Source of the DNA: Cordilura impudica
Lineage: Eukaryota > Arthropoda > Insecta > Diptera > Scathophagidae
DNA length: 64,000 bases
Reading direction: 5' to 3'
Assembly (NCBI GenBank): GCA_963682025.1
Contig: OY821520.1
Location: 179,246,626-179,310,625, forward strand
The notes beneath the pieces are model-generated. The model did not search any database, was not told the DNA's origin, and was given only the letters and a program-made list of their open reading frames with translations. Shown here piece after piece: positions 32,513-43,600 of the stretch. Every line of letters begins with the position of its first letter. Position 1 is the first letter of the stretch. Position numbers and translations under genes: made by a program.

Positions 32513-35005
32513 CAGGGATGGGCGTTTACGCGTAAACAGAAGCTGTTTACGTTTACTCTGTAAACAGACGTAAACAGACGTAAACAGTCGTAAACAGACG
32601 TAAACATGTAAACAGACGTAAACACGTAAACGAAACAGCTGATTCCTTTGACGAAATGTGAAAGAGCTGCCATAACTTAAGTTTAAATTTAAACAAAGTA
32701 TATAACAATACAAATAATACATCATTATAATAAAAATAATAATAAAAATTATAGTATAAAATAATTTATTCATTTATTTTTAGCTTGTTAACAAATATAT
32801 GGTAATAATTTCATAAAACATTTACAATGCCATAACATGGCAACACTTTTCAACAATTACAAAGCATTCAGTAAAGTTTATTAAAAATGTCGGCCTGCAA
32901 TAACGCCAAAAGAGATATTTTTGTGGATTTAAGCTTTGAGTTGCACAAAAATGGAAGAAAATATACAGCGCTATGCTTGTTTTGCAGAAAAACGCTAGCA
33001 AACATTGCAACAGAAAGATTAAAGGCGCATAGGTGAGCTTTATTACTTTTTAAATATTTGTGCTAAATGCGGTTAATATTTGCCTACCATTATGAACAGA
33101 TATCGTTGTAAAAAGAAGTCTAATGTGGACAACAACAAGGATGATATGAACATGAGTTGTATAACGGATCTAGATAGCAGTGTTGATATTTCCTTAATGG
33201 ATATTTCACAAAATGAAGATTGCATCTATAACAACAACAACATACACACTATCAGCAACTCCAACAACATCGTCATCATGTTCTTCAGTTTCCACAATAT
33301 CATCATCGTTATCTTCAGTTTCCACAATACCATCATCGTTATCTTCAGTTTCCGCGATATCACCGTCATCATCAGCTTCCACTACACCACCAAATTTTAA
33401 AAAGCCTAAATCAAAGAAAAATGGCGTGTTGCACAACTTTCTCGATAAGACCTCTAAAAAAGATGAGGAAGAAATTAATGAATTAGTTAGCCAGATTCTT
33501 TTTCGGATGCAACATTCCACTCAACGTTATTGAATCAAAGCATTTTAAAGATCTACAGAAATTAAGACCAGCTTATTCCAAAGTTTTACCAGACAGAAAA
33601 ACACTTTCAACAACTTTATTGGATAAAGAATATGAGAGGCAGATTGTAAAAGCCAGCAACCAAATTGGATTAGACTCAGTTCTTCTAATCGATGGCTGGA
33701 AAAATACTGCGAGTAATAGCAAGCTAGCAGTTACCATGCTTCATATTGCTGGTGGGGAAAAGGCATTTTTAAATGCGTGGGACTTTTCAAGCGAAAGTGA
33801 GACGTCGGAGAAGCTATCAGAGATCATTGATGAATCAATTAAACTAGCAAAGAAAATGTACGGCACTGAAGTGTATGCAGTTGTTTCAGACAACGCTGCT
33901 AATATGATCAGGATGGGCAAAATCGTTTATATCTGGCATAACAACTGCAGTGCCCACGTCGCTAATCTGCTTGCTAAAAATATAGTGGATAAAGATATCG
34001 CAGACAAAGTTACAAAAATTTTGAAAGAGTCGCCACCCAGACCTTGAAAAATTAATCATTGAAAAAGGTGGTACTAAAATAAAACCCCTGCAGAAACTCG
34101 TTGGTGCTCTATGCGCGATTGTTTCTTGTGTTTGAAAAATAACGTAAAATTCATGCGCCAGTTGGTTGCAGACTCATCGCGAAAAGTTAAAAACGACATA
34201 AAAAATCTCCTATTTGATGATATGCATTTTGAAAGGGTGGAGGAGGAAATCGCTATACTGGACCCAGTTTGCGCGTTATTAAATAATGTACAATCCTCAA
34301 ATTAAATGAACCTAATAGTTTGAAAAAAATATTTTGTGACCGCAAAGATCAAGCGCTTAATGTATATGCCCTCAGTGCATATTTCTTAAATCCTTTTTAT
34401 AATAGAGAGAAGCTCTCTACAAAACAAACAAATTCAGTAACAAGTTTCCTTTTCGCAGAGTTGACTGGTGAAGGTTTGCGTGAATTAGATTTGGGCAATG
34501 ATGCTGGATTGTTTTGGCGCATGGCGTCTTTAAAATATCCATCATTGTCTTCTCTGGCTTGCAAACTTATAAACATACCGGCTTCATCTGCTCAAATAGA
34601 AAGGCTTTTCTCAAACTGGAGTTACATACATTCTGATATAAGAAACCGACTAACTTTTGAGCGTTCAAAAAAATTGATACACGTTTATTATAGCTTGAAA
34701 ATGAATAACATCCATTGTGATGATAATTAAATATGTATATTTTCTTAACAATAAGGATTTCTTTTGTTTTTTTTTGCTGTAAATATATACACATGTTATA
34801 TTTATGTTTTTCTTAAATAAAAAAAATTTATGAACAAATTCTTTGATTTCTTCTTAATTCTAGTAAGAAAAACAGAAAAATATGAACTTGTTTACGTTTA
34901 CTTGTCTGTTTACGTTTACATCAATTGAAATCTGTTTACGTTTACGTTTGTTTACGCGTAAACAGCAGTCGTAAACAGCGTAAACAGTTTACGCGCCCAT
35001 CCATG
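32513..35005 (+). mobile_element. hAT-family DNA transposon, 2.49 kb
   Basis: Ends CAGGGATGGGCG and CGCCCATCCATG are inverted repeats of the hAT type. The flanks are a perfect 8-bp duplication, GTATAAAT (32505-32512 and 35006-35013). Both subterminal regions are packed with CGTAAACA/TGTTTACG units (about 32527-32632 and 34890-34990), probable transposase-binding sites. A damaged transposase gene fills the middle. Confidence 0.92.
32887..34730 (+). pseudogene. hAT transposase with BED zinc finger, frameshifted
   Basis: Exon 1 (32887-33032) starts MSACNNAKRDIF and holds ALCLFCRKTLANIATERLKA, a BED-type DNA-binding finger. It ends at GTGAGC; exon 2 starts at 33100 after AACAG and keeps frame. 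A shift near 33213 leads into a Ser/Thr-rich linker. The catalytic core shows VLLIDGWKNTASNS (D), AVVSDNAANMIR (D), CSAHVANLLAKN and, at the C-terminus, PASSAQIERLFSNWSY (E) with the dimerisation region after it. Further breaks lie near 33530, 34045 and 34305. Size and order fit a full-length but dead hAT gene. Confidence 0.85.
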
Positions 35006-35183
35006 GTATAAATAAACTTAAAAAAAAACTTAAAGCCGTTTCGCAGCTTATTTTTGAAGCATTTTTGCTGCAGCATCTTATAAAAAACTTCTAATTTACT
35101 GCCCATACAAATTTTTGGGGAGAAAGTTCATTTTATTGGGGAATTTGTTCATTGTGGACTAAGTACTCAGCGCCTGGTAAGCA

Positions 35184-35620
35184 TAGTAAACCATGCCTCG
35201 AAACAAAACGCACAATTTGCAAATCACCCCATGCCCCAACAGCCAAAGAAAGCTTGTGCTATAAAAAGAACTATGACGATCGAAAACCTATCTTTTAAAG
35301 AGGCAAGCATAAAATACAAAACCCTATTCGGAAATAGATTTGATATTTTGATAGACAATGAAAACATAATTTTTCCAACTCTTAAACCAAAAAGGTAATA
35401 TATTGATAAAGATATAAATCGTGAAAGGGAGGCAGGGAAGATATGCAAGATTATTTTAAAATAATAAAAGATGTCAATGTATCAGACAACACACCCAGAA
35501 AACTGGTTACAAATCCGTTTAAACCGTCAGCGGCTGAAAGGCTAAAAAGTGAAGCCACCAAAGAAAAAACAATCGTGTAAAGATGGGTTTTTGTGTTTTT
35601 AAAAATAATAAAAGAAAAAT
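35184..35620 (+). pseudogene. Possible LINE ORF1 remnant
   Basis: The + strand reads IENLSFKEASIKYKTLFGNR, FDILIDNENIIFPTLKPKR, then stops, and a second frame carries TPRKLVTNPFKPSAAERLKS ending near 35578. The style resembles C-terminal parts of LINE ORF1 proteins, but no zinc fingers are visible and the match is by eye. A polyadenylation-like AATAAA stretch follows (35600-35625). Confidence 0.3.
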
Positions 35621-35634
35621 AAAGGTTTTTGGCC

Positions 35635-36692
35635 GGCGCCAGTGGACCATTTCACGAGAAGGCGGTCAAAAATCCATAATCGTCATAACTTGTAAACTAT
35701 TTGTCCGATTCGTTTCAAATAAACTGCATTTTATACGTTTATAATATTTATTGTACGCAATATTTTTAATAACATGTATAGTCGCCGCCATTCGCTATTA
35801 TGGCCTCATACCTCCGACTCATACTATGCGCTAAGTTCTGAGCAAATTGCCGAGGCAATCGACTCCAAATCAGCCGAATATGTCTTGACAACTGTTTTGC
35901 TGTCCATATCGTTTTTTCTCTGATGGTAATAAAGCTTTTTGATAAATCTTGTTCATCAAAATGGCATTCAAGTTGGTGGTACAAAAGAGAAAAGGCGTCC
36001 AAATCTTTTTTCTGAAAAACAGGCCCAAACATGGACCTTCACTGGGTGTTTAACAGTTCGTTGGAGCAATCGATTGTTAGCGGTGCACCAAGATCAATTT
36101 ATGTTGCTATTTGCCCAAATTGAGGATTCATCCGTGAATATTATATTATTCCAATTGCGTTCTGAATTGGCGTAAGCCCAGCCAAGTCTTTTTTCAATGT
36201 GTGATGATGAGAGTTACGATTTTTTCAAAGAGCTCCGGTATATGACGTCGTTAGCGATTAAACGTCCTCGAATCGTCTCTATCTTTTGATATTTGAACAC
36301 CACTTTTCTCTAAAGCTGCTTTAGATTTACGTAACGATAATCCCGGCTTCGTCGTCCTGCTTTGATGAGGTATTTTTTTAGGGCCCCGTCCTTTTTTACT
36401 TCTATATACCGATTCGCCCACTTCGTTACGAATGACTTCGACTTCTTCATATATTTTGCTGCAGCTAAACGTAACATTTTCGGACCTCTAGGGTGGAGAC
36501 AAAGGAATACAGCTTCAAATCGCTTCTCGTACGCGGAACACATTTTGTTAAACAACGTACACTTTGTAATTGTTTCACGAAACTGACAGTTTTTGCACTG
36601 CGTCCTACAAAAGTGATGTCGCTTCCTAGGTGCATTCAAATTATTTTGATAACGGTACTCTATGTGAAAATCACGCTTCCACTGGCCAGACT
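35635..36692 (-). mobile_element. Tc1-like transposon, degraded
   Basis: The minus strand encodes an N-terminal helix-turn-helix frame (36639-36310: LRLAAAKYMKKSKSFVTKWA), then WAYANSERNWNNIIFTDES with the first catalytic D, and a C-terminal frame (36032-35766) with LPRQFAQNLAHSMSRRYEAI, the usual Tc1 ending. Stops and shifts separate these parts. The ends share CCAGTGG/CCACTGG inside inverted repeats (about 35642 and 36674), consistent with Tc1-type termini, though no clean TA duplication could be fixed. Confidence 0.72.
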
Positions 36693-36795
36693 ATAAGTAA
36701 AAATCTTAGGTATACGGCTGCTTGTTGGAATCCACAGGAATGTACGCACGTTCATGTTGTGGTGTTTTTACAAGGATTGCGTGCAATTGTTATGC

Positions 36796-38034
36796 AGGAT
36801 GTGTTTTAATAAAAAGACACGTACTCGCTCGTTTTCCCACACACAGCCTAACCACCCATCACACCCACTATATCCAATCACATTCCATACATGGACGGAT
36901 GAAAAGGTTAGTGTTCCAACCAAAAACCCAAAATAAATATAAAAAAAAATATTGTTTACATTAATTAGTTCATATTATAGTTCATATTATATGAGCCACC
37001 CTAAGAAATATTATTATTTTAATAATGCCCCGTTATTTTAATATTACATTTAATACAAAAGAGGAACACAAATGTTAGTTTTTTTCTAAACACTCTATTT
37101 ACCACGGTATGAAACCGGTTTTTTGTAAAATAGTATACTCATTGAATTCCATTTAAAAAAATAAATAAATATATATAACTACATAGAGAGAAAGAAGAGA
37201 CGTTAAGTTTGTTGTGGATTGTATGTTAACACCATAACAAAACCAATGTTTTTATATACATATATAAGCACAATAGGTAATAACATACTCTCTAAGAAAA
37301 CCAAAGCACATTATTTTTAGAGTAGTTAATAATATCGAAAAATGCAAAAGAAACATACGAAATGTTAATTTAATTTTAAACCCTTATGTACTAAAATATA
37401 CTAACCATTCAGTGTTATATATTTAAGGACAACAGTTTGCTTTTGAAACAAAATGTTAACTATTACTTCTTAATACTATATAAACATAATATAGAAACGA
37501 TAACAAAACGTTCGTTAGGAAATTTATTCTATAAGTTAAATGTAAAATCAAATTTTTCTAAATGCCAAATGAGTCTGACCAAACGCTCACAATAAACAGC
37601 GAGAACAATCGTCGTATAGGGTTTTCCAGCTTCGATTGCACTAGCTATACGGTTGGTACAACGGGGAACGTCACTGTCGGTTGAAAGCTTGTTTCACCAA
37701 CATCAACCAGGTGACCACTACCTTTTGTTAGAGAGCAACCACCAGAGTTAACCCTAAACTGAGAGAGTGTCTCTACACCATCAGCTATACGGAAACAGCT
37801 AGTGGTCCCACACTGACAGTACCTTCGAACGAGACGATCATTACACTCGGTTGGCAAAATCTCCTGCATATAATAAGTTTCGGTCGAAAGAAAGAGTCAA
37901 TAAAGTACGATTATAACGTTTTTAAAAAGCATTGTGCGTGTTTTATTTCCCCGTCGGAAACAAATAAATAGTGTAACGAACCCTGGGCACGCTGAGGTTG
38001 CCCCAGCTTCAAAGCGGAAAACGTGTCGTTACAA
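36796..38034 (+). repeat. 5' LTR of the Osvaldo-like element (lacks promoter block)
   Basis: Matches the 3' LTR from CACGTACTCGCTCG (36820) to GTTACAA (38034). It lacks a 470-base block found in the 3' LTR (44419-44888), joining CCAAATG directly to AGTCTGACC at about 37571. Its first 24 bases also differ from the 3' LTR. The end near 38034 abuts the primer site. Confidence 0.85.
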
Positions 38035-38052
38035 TGGCGCCCGAGCAGGGAC
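38035..38052 (+). promoter_or_regulatory. Primer binding site, tRNA-Lys type
   Basis: TGGCGCCCGAGCAGGGAC lies directly after the 5' LTR. The TGGCGCCC start is the usual complement of a tRNA-Lys 3' end in retroelements. Confidence 0.8.
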
Positions 38053-38391
38053 AGTCGTAAAACTGAAAATTAACAAAAAAACAAAAAAAAAAAAACAATA
38101 TACACTAGCCAAGTGAACTCGAGCTATCAATTCGATAGAAAATTGTGACTCAAATTAAAGAAGAAAAAAAAAACAAATTCTTTAAAAAAAAAAAACAAAT
38201 TCTTTAAAATATTATTAACATTAAAAGTTGTGTGTGATTTAAAAATTTTCTTCTTTTCCTTCTATACCTGCCTTCACAACTCTATCACGACAACCCCGAA
38301 GTGAAAGCGTGATATGAAACAAGCGACCAGGTAAACCAGGGATTCAGACACGTAAGTACACCAAATCAAAACAATAGCTAACAGCGTCGTC

Positions 38392-39397
38392 ATGGTGAAA
38401 ACTACATGGGCATATTCGCTAAAACGCGAAGAATTGCTCGCATACCCAGCAGAGTTCAGAGAACTCACCGGCAACGTGGAGAAAACGGTTGGCCAAATTT
38501 ATAGCCGCTGAACATGAGGAAGGCAGACGACAACGCTTGCTAGAACTACAGTTCAAATATGAACAGCCGGCCAAACCATCGAACCTCACCGTGCCAACAA
38601 CAGCGAAACACAATACCGATGGTCTAACCGCACCGGATGGAAGTGACCCACGGCGGTGCCCATCACCGGTCAAAAATGACACCACCCCAATGTTAGGTAA
38701 TGCCAGATTATCTACCCCAACAGAATCACCCATACCCGTAATCGACCAGGTACGTAAATGTAGTGTAAAATACAACGGCGAACAAGACCCGCTGGGTTTC
38801 GTCGAACGAGTGGAAGAGCTAGCCGATATGTACGGTGTTCCCTTGGACCGAATATTTAAAACAATGCCAGAGTTTCTACGCGATAAGGCAAGCACATGGT
38901 ACCGGAACAATAATCGACAGTGGACGACTTGGCCTACATTTAAGGCAAGCTTCCTTGAATTTTTCCTTCCTCCACGATATTTCGAGAAACTAGAGGACGA
39001 GATCCGTAAACGCACTCAACGGCCACGTGAAACTTTTAAAGATTATTTATTAGTGCTACAACACCTGATGCGTCACTCTAATTTTACCGAAGAAGAAAAA
39101 TTAACCCGCATATTCAGAAATGCCCACCCCGACTATCAGTGGTACATCAAAAGAAAAGATTTCACCACCCTACAGGAGTTGACCGCGTTGACAAGTGACC
39201 TGGAAAGCATCCCCAGAAACACATACACAGCGGCTACAGAAACCCCACGAACGAACACCGGGACACCAAGACAGAATCAGCCACGGGCAGCAGACAATAG
39301 AGAAATACTTCGTTGCGTAGATTGCGATCACGCCACCAAAAATCCCAGTGCGCGAAAACACACAGCGGGAAACGCAAGCGGAAGTCGTCGCGACTGA
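38392..39397 (+). pseudogene. Osvaldo-like gag
   Basis: Starts at ATG 38392 (MVKTTWAYSLKREELLAYPA); a one-base shift near 38485 moves into the frame open from 38489 to 39397. The capsid region has VKYNGEQDPLGFVERVEELA, PEFLRDKASTWYRNN and FLEFFLPPRYFEKLEDEI, matching the retrotransposon gag family. The zinc knuckle at the C-terminus is broken: LRCVDC is in one frame and the remaining H and C lie in another. The product would assemble the particle. Confidence 0.82.
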
Positions 39398-39461
39398 GGG
39401 CGGACGATTTCCCGAATAAGAAACCCCCAGCAAACCCGACTTACGATGCGAAGAAGCACGT

Positions 39462-39911
39462 ATGACTGCCACGATATTAGTGGAAAAACGTTTGGTCACG
39501 GCCACAATCGATACAGGAGCCTCCCGCAGCTTCATAAAAAACGAATTTGCCAGCGTGTTAGGAAAACGCCCCATTAACCTCACAGAGGAAATGAATATAA
39601 TTCTGGCCGATGGCACCACAAAACGTATAACCTCTGCCACCAGCTATACGGTTACCTTTGGAAACCGGACCACCTGCACTTTCCTTATTATGCCCGACTT
39701 CAACGAGGATATAATCCTAGGGTTGGATTTCTTACGAAAATTCAACACTACACTGAATTGTGCCGGACTCACCGTTAAATGCACCCCAGTAGTAAATCAG
39801 ACCGATGTGTGTGGTCTGATACGTACACCCCAACTATGTGAGCCGGAAAGTAACAATTCTATTGATTCAACAAACGGAGGTGGACCCTACACCATCTCCG
39901 AACAGTTTTAG
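39462..39911 (+). CDS. Osvaldo-like protease segment of pol
   Basis: An open frame with VTATIDTGASRSFIKNEFA, the aspartic protease active site DTGA, and EDIILGLDFLRKFNTTL, the paired I-I-L-G motif. It continues into a pol linker and ends at 39911. The active site is intact. Upstream it is separated from gag by about 65 bases. Confidence 0.8.
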   Translation: MTATILVEKRLVTATIDTGASRSFIKNEFASVLGKRPINLTEEMNIILADGTTKRITSATSYTVTFGNRTTCTFLIMPDFNEDIILGLDFLRKFNTTLNCAGLTVKCTPVVNQTDVCGLIRTPQLCEPESNNSIDSTNGGGPYTISEQF

Positions 39912-40079
39912 CGACCAACAACTGATTAAACAGTTTCTGGAGACCGAGCTACCTAAGTTTCAAAATATCAATGGCCCATCTCACATCGCGGAACATAACA
40001 TCATCATGAGAACGATCGTCCCATCAAAATCAGGTACGCACCGCGCAACCCCGCCATGCAGGCAGCAATAGACGCGGAA

Positions 40080-40510
40080 GTGAACAAACTGATTTCGCAA
40101 GGCTGTATCGAACCTTCACATAGCCCCTACAGCTTCCCGATCACCCTGACGAAAAAGTAAAATGGTACATGGAGGACATGCATGGATTTTCGGCAGTTAA
40201 ACCTCAGGTCAGTACCCGATGCCTATTCTTTACCCCATATTGGTAACATTCTAAATCGTTTGCGTCATGCCAAGTATATTAGTAGTATCGATTTAAAGGA
40301 TGGCTACTGGCAAATCCCGATGGCCGAGTTCAGCAAGCAATACACCGCCTTTGCAGTCACCGGACGTGGTCTATACCAATGGCGAGTAATGCCATTTGGC
40401 TTACATTCCGCCCCGGCCACGTTCCAAAGAGCCTTAGATACCGTCATTGGTCCGGACGTTGCAATCACACCTGGAGAATCTAAAAGAAGTTCTTCTAAGG
40501 ATACGTAAAG
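40080..40510 (+). pseudogene. Osvaldo-like reverse transcriptase with catalytic motif deleted
   Basis: The fingers and palm are visible: NKLISQGCIEPSHSPYSFP, MDFRQLNLRSVPDAYSLP, SSIDLKDGYWQIPMAEF (first catalytic D) and VMPFGLHSAPATFQRALDTV. Right after VIGPD (about 40460) the sequence jumps to the segment that normally follows the YxDD loop (LENLKEVLLRIRKANLRI in the shifted frame). The YxDD box is therefore lost through a deletion of perhaps 60-80 bases. A stop also precedes the MDFRQLN segment. Confidence 0.82.
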
Positions 40511-40559
40511 CCAACCTACGGATCAAACCCGAAAAATGTGAATTTTTCAAAAAGAGACC

Positions 40560-41365
40560 AAATATCTATGTCATGTAGTTAGTGGAGACGGGATAAAAGC
40601 AAACCCAGACAAAGTAGCCGCCATTACCACCATGCGAGCGCCAAACAACATCCGAGAGGTCCGAAGTTTCGTCGGTGTTGCATCCTGGTATAGACGCTTT
40701 GTCCCCGAATTTGCCAGAATTCCACAACAACTCCTCAAGAAAGCGAAGCATTGGAAATGGGACAGCGAACAGCAAAAGGCCTTCGACACATTGAAGGCAA
40801 AACTAACAGAATCCCCAGTTCTAGCCTGCCCAGACTTCTCCAAACCCTTTACTCTGCAAACAGATGCCAGCGACCATGGTCTAGGAGCAGTGCTCACGCA
40901 GGAACTGGAAGGCATAGAAAGAGTCATCGCATATGCTAGCCGACATTTGAACCCGGCGGAAAAAACTATTCCACCACGGAAAAGGAACGTTTGGCAATTA
41001 TATGGGGTGTCCGCAAAATGCGACCATACCTAGAGGGGTATGAATTTATCGTCTTGACGGACCATTTGCCACTCAAATGGCTAAACGCCATTGAGAATCC
41101 CACGGGAAGACTTGCCCGATGGGCATTAGAGCTACAACAATATAGGTATTCGGTAAAATACCGTCAAGGCCGACAGAACGTTGTAGCAGATGCACTGTCA
41201 CGAACGCCAATGGAGGCACCATATATTCTACCACCGCCGCCCCAACGACAAGCAACTGTGCGTGGCTCACAAAGCGAATTCAAGAAGTTCGGAACCATCC
41301 TATCAAGTTCACCGACTATGCCATTGTCGGAGAACAGTTATACCGACATTTTCCCAGACATTTGA
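40560..41365 (+). pseudogene. Osvaldo-like RNase H
   Basis: MRAPNNIREVRSFVGVASWY begins the connection domain. FTLQTDASDHGLGAVLTQEL carries the catalytic D; a shift near 40975 leads to AIIWGVRKMRPYLEGYEFIV, LTDHLPLKWLNAIENPTGRL and NVVADALSRTPME. The order matches Ty3/gypsy RNase H. One frameshift separates the two halves. Confidence 0.8.
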
Positions 41366-42470
41366 ATGATGAAGACGGTACACCGTGGAAACTGTGCGTG
41401 GCCAGTGAAATGCGAGCCCGTGCCTTGAAGGAAAACCACGATGATGTTGCCGCCGGACACCTGGGAATTCTGAAAACGATGAATAGGATCGCCAACCGAT
41501 ATTACTGGCCTGGCATGTTCCGAAACATAGCTCAATATATACGTAAATGTCAGTCATGTCAACGACATAAAGTTTCTCAACAGCGACCTGCTGGTGAAAT
41601 GCTCAGCCGAGTACCAGAGGAGCCTTGGGCCACTATATGCGCGGATTTCGTGGGACCCCTCCCGCGATCCAAACATGGCAACACAATGTTGTTGGTCTTC
41701 TTCGACCGGTTCTCCAAATGGAACGAGTTAATACCCATGCGTAAAGCAACGGCCGAAAACTTAACCAAAAGCTTCCGCGAACGGATTATCGCCCGATATG
41801 GAGTACCAAAAACAATCATCACCGACAACGGGTTCAATTCACCTCACGCATCTTTCAACGGTATCTCGCCGAGATTGGCACATGCCAGCAGTTCACTGCA
41901 CCATACACCCCGAAGGAAAACCCGACCGAACGGGCAAACTGCACCATAAAAACAATCGTCGCACAGTTTTCAAGCCATAACCATAAGACTTGGGACGAAT
42001 TTCTGCCAGAGATTATGTTGGCGATTAATACTAGCACAACCGAGTCCACGGGATACTCGCCAGCATACCTCACTCAAGGGAGAGAACCCCGTCTACCCAA
42101 GGCACTCCACGATGAAGTCACCATCGGCACCGGGGCACGAAGACTCAGTCCGACCGAACGAGCAAATGAGTTGCAGGAAATATTCAAAATAGTGAAGTCC
42201 AACTTGGTCAAGGCTAGTCAAGACCAAACACGACACTACAACCTCAGACGACGGAGCTGGAAACCTAAAGTGGGAGAACAAGTTTTAGTACGCCAACACC
42301 CACTTTCGAAAGCACACGATAAATTTACAGCGAAACTAGTGCCCAAATTCGATGGACCCTATGTCATTTCTGATTTTGTGTCCCCCGTAATAGCCCGACT
42401 ACAAGGGAAAGACAAACGGGGCACACTGACTGCTCATATAGAGGACTTGAAAATTTACAATAATTACTAA
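41362..42470 (+). pseudogene. Osvaldo-like integrase
   Basis: The zinc domain is complete: ENHDDVAAGHLGILKTMNRI and RKCQSCQRH. The catalytic core shows TICADFVGPLPRSKHGNTML (D) and TIITDNGFNS (D), then a shift near 41833; the E-containing segment (ENPTERANCTIKT) lies in another frame. The C-terminal frame (42015-42470) has AINTSTTESTGYSPAYLTQG, VGEQVLVRQHPLS and KLVPKFDGPYVISDFVSPV, the GPY region. One shift makes it non-functional as read. Confidence 0.82.
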
Positions 42471-42563
42471 CTATTTCCCGCACTAATCATATTGTATCTT
42501 CTATTTTCTTTCCTACGTCCATAGTACAAACAACAAAACCAAGTCAACCCACGAACAGAGAAA

Positions 42564-43600
42564 ATGGCCGACCGATTTGAACAGGCCCGACAACGGTTCC
42601 GTCGCAACCTCGAACGCAAACATCCAAAAGGGCGGAGGACCATTTTTGTGGACCCAGATCCGATGCCGAGTACGAGCAGAGGTCAGCGCCGAGGTCATGC
42701 CACTAAACGACCCAGAAATAACAGCCCTCCACCATTTTTCCCTCCACGGGGGGTCGAAGTGTTATAGGATGTCTACCCAAGAACGGCCACCTCAGGCGAA
42801 CGACAACAACACCCCCACAAACCATCCAGGTTCCCCACGGTACACACCAGGGAGTCCACCTCCTAACCAATCACAAAAAGTACCATTGAACCAACCAGCA
42901 CATACACCGCCACCACCGGCACCACCTTTCCAACTCGATGATGACGAAGAGGAAGACTACGAAGTACTTGGGACGTTACACCCAATAGAGGTAGAACTAC
43001 GTCGGTTCCTTTTTGGGTTCGAAGACCGCACTATCGACCACCGGCAGGCAACACCACCATCACCTCTACCACCGCGTTGACCACCATCACTGGATAGCGA
43101 CGATGAGACCGCCAACACCACCTCGTCCGCCAACACCACATCTGGGGTACCAATGTTTTGAACGGACGGTAACAATTCAACTACTGTTACCGCCCACACA
43201 CACCATGTCAGAGATGGCAGCTTTGCCGTACGGGGAAGTCACACACCACACATCACCACCTACCGCCTCCAAGAGCGAACGGACAACCAGTAGTCGTGAC
43301 GCAACCAGTCAAACCGACCTACCCAGAGGTCCCAGTACATCGCCAAAACGATGCAGCCAGGAGAAGGCACAAGCCGACACACCGGTCGCCCAACGCCAAG
43401 GTAAGCAACATGATGGCGCCGTCGGAACACCTGATAAGGTCATCCGGATGGTGGAAGAGGCCATCCGACGCAAACCATTTTGTGTCCAACGCTTCAGGAG
43501 GACCGTAAATGGGGTCCCCTATCGAATACAAATAGCACGCTGCGGCACCTACAAAATCAGAGCCGAACTCCACAAGGAGGCGGAGCCGTGTGACGAGTGA
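42564..43600 (+). pseudogene. Extra 3' ORF of the Osvaldo-like element (proline-rich, unknown)
   Basis: Three overlapping frames (42564-42767, 42577-43080, 43013-43600) form one gene with two shifts, starting MADRFEQARQRFRRNLERKH. The middle is Pro/Thr-rich with an acidic patch (LDDDEEEDYEVLGTLHP). The C-terminus is compact and basic: VIRMVEEAIRRKPFCVQRFR, VPYRIQIARCGTYKIRAEL. It sits where env would be, but has no signal peptide, membrane segment or cysteine pattern of env. Its stop (43598-43600) lies inside the LTR start. I do not recognise it; a nucleic-acid-binding accessory or gag-like protein is possible. Confidence 0.55.
43572..43588 (+). promoter_or_regulatory. Polypurine tract of the Osvaldo-like element
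   Basis: AAGGAGGCGGAG lies just before TGTGACGAG, where the 3' LTR begins. It is in the expected place for plus-strand priming. Confidence 0.55.

Larger units (their letters stand above)
31681..35174 (+). mobile_element. TIR element with GGCGCTGAG ends, copy 1 (left end lost)
   Basis: Its right end reads GGACTAAGTACTCAGCGCC (ending 35174), the inverse of the left end of copy 2 (57430). The body has ACAAATCCCC/TTTTTGGGG-type A-rich pairs near the ends and a GC-rich tandem region. It is split by the hAT at 32513-35005. Its left side joins the tandem array directly, without the TIR. No coding sequence of its own is seen. Confidence 0.6.
30152..35183 (+). mobile_element. Helitron copy 1 (composite, 3' end not found)
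   Basis: Begins TCTATATATGTATG after an A, like insect Helitron 5' ends, then AAAATTCATTTTCTGTTTG. A tandem array of its 5' region follows, then a TIR element and a hAT. The TGGTAAGCA that flanks the TIR element (35175-35183) is the same nine bases found beside the second TIR-element copy inside Helitron copy 2. No hairpin-CTAG terminus follows, so the 3' part is missing or displaced. Confidence 0.55.

Noticed and set aside
33206..33520. Acidic minus-strand frame (Asp/Glu runs) opposite the hAT transposase
   Set aside because: It is the reverse complement of a Ser/Thr-rich codon repeat in the transposase linker.
39170..39640. 156-codon minus-strand frame across the Osvaldo-like gag-protease junction
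   Set aside because: Antisense to clear gag and protease motifs; no domain of its own.
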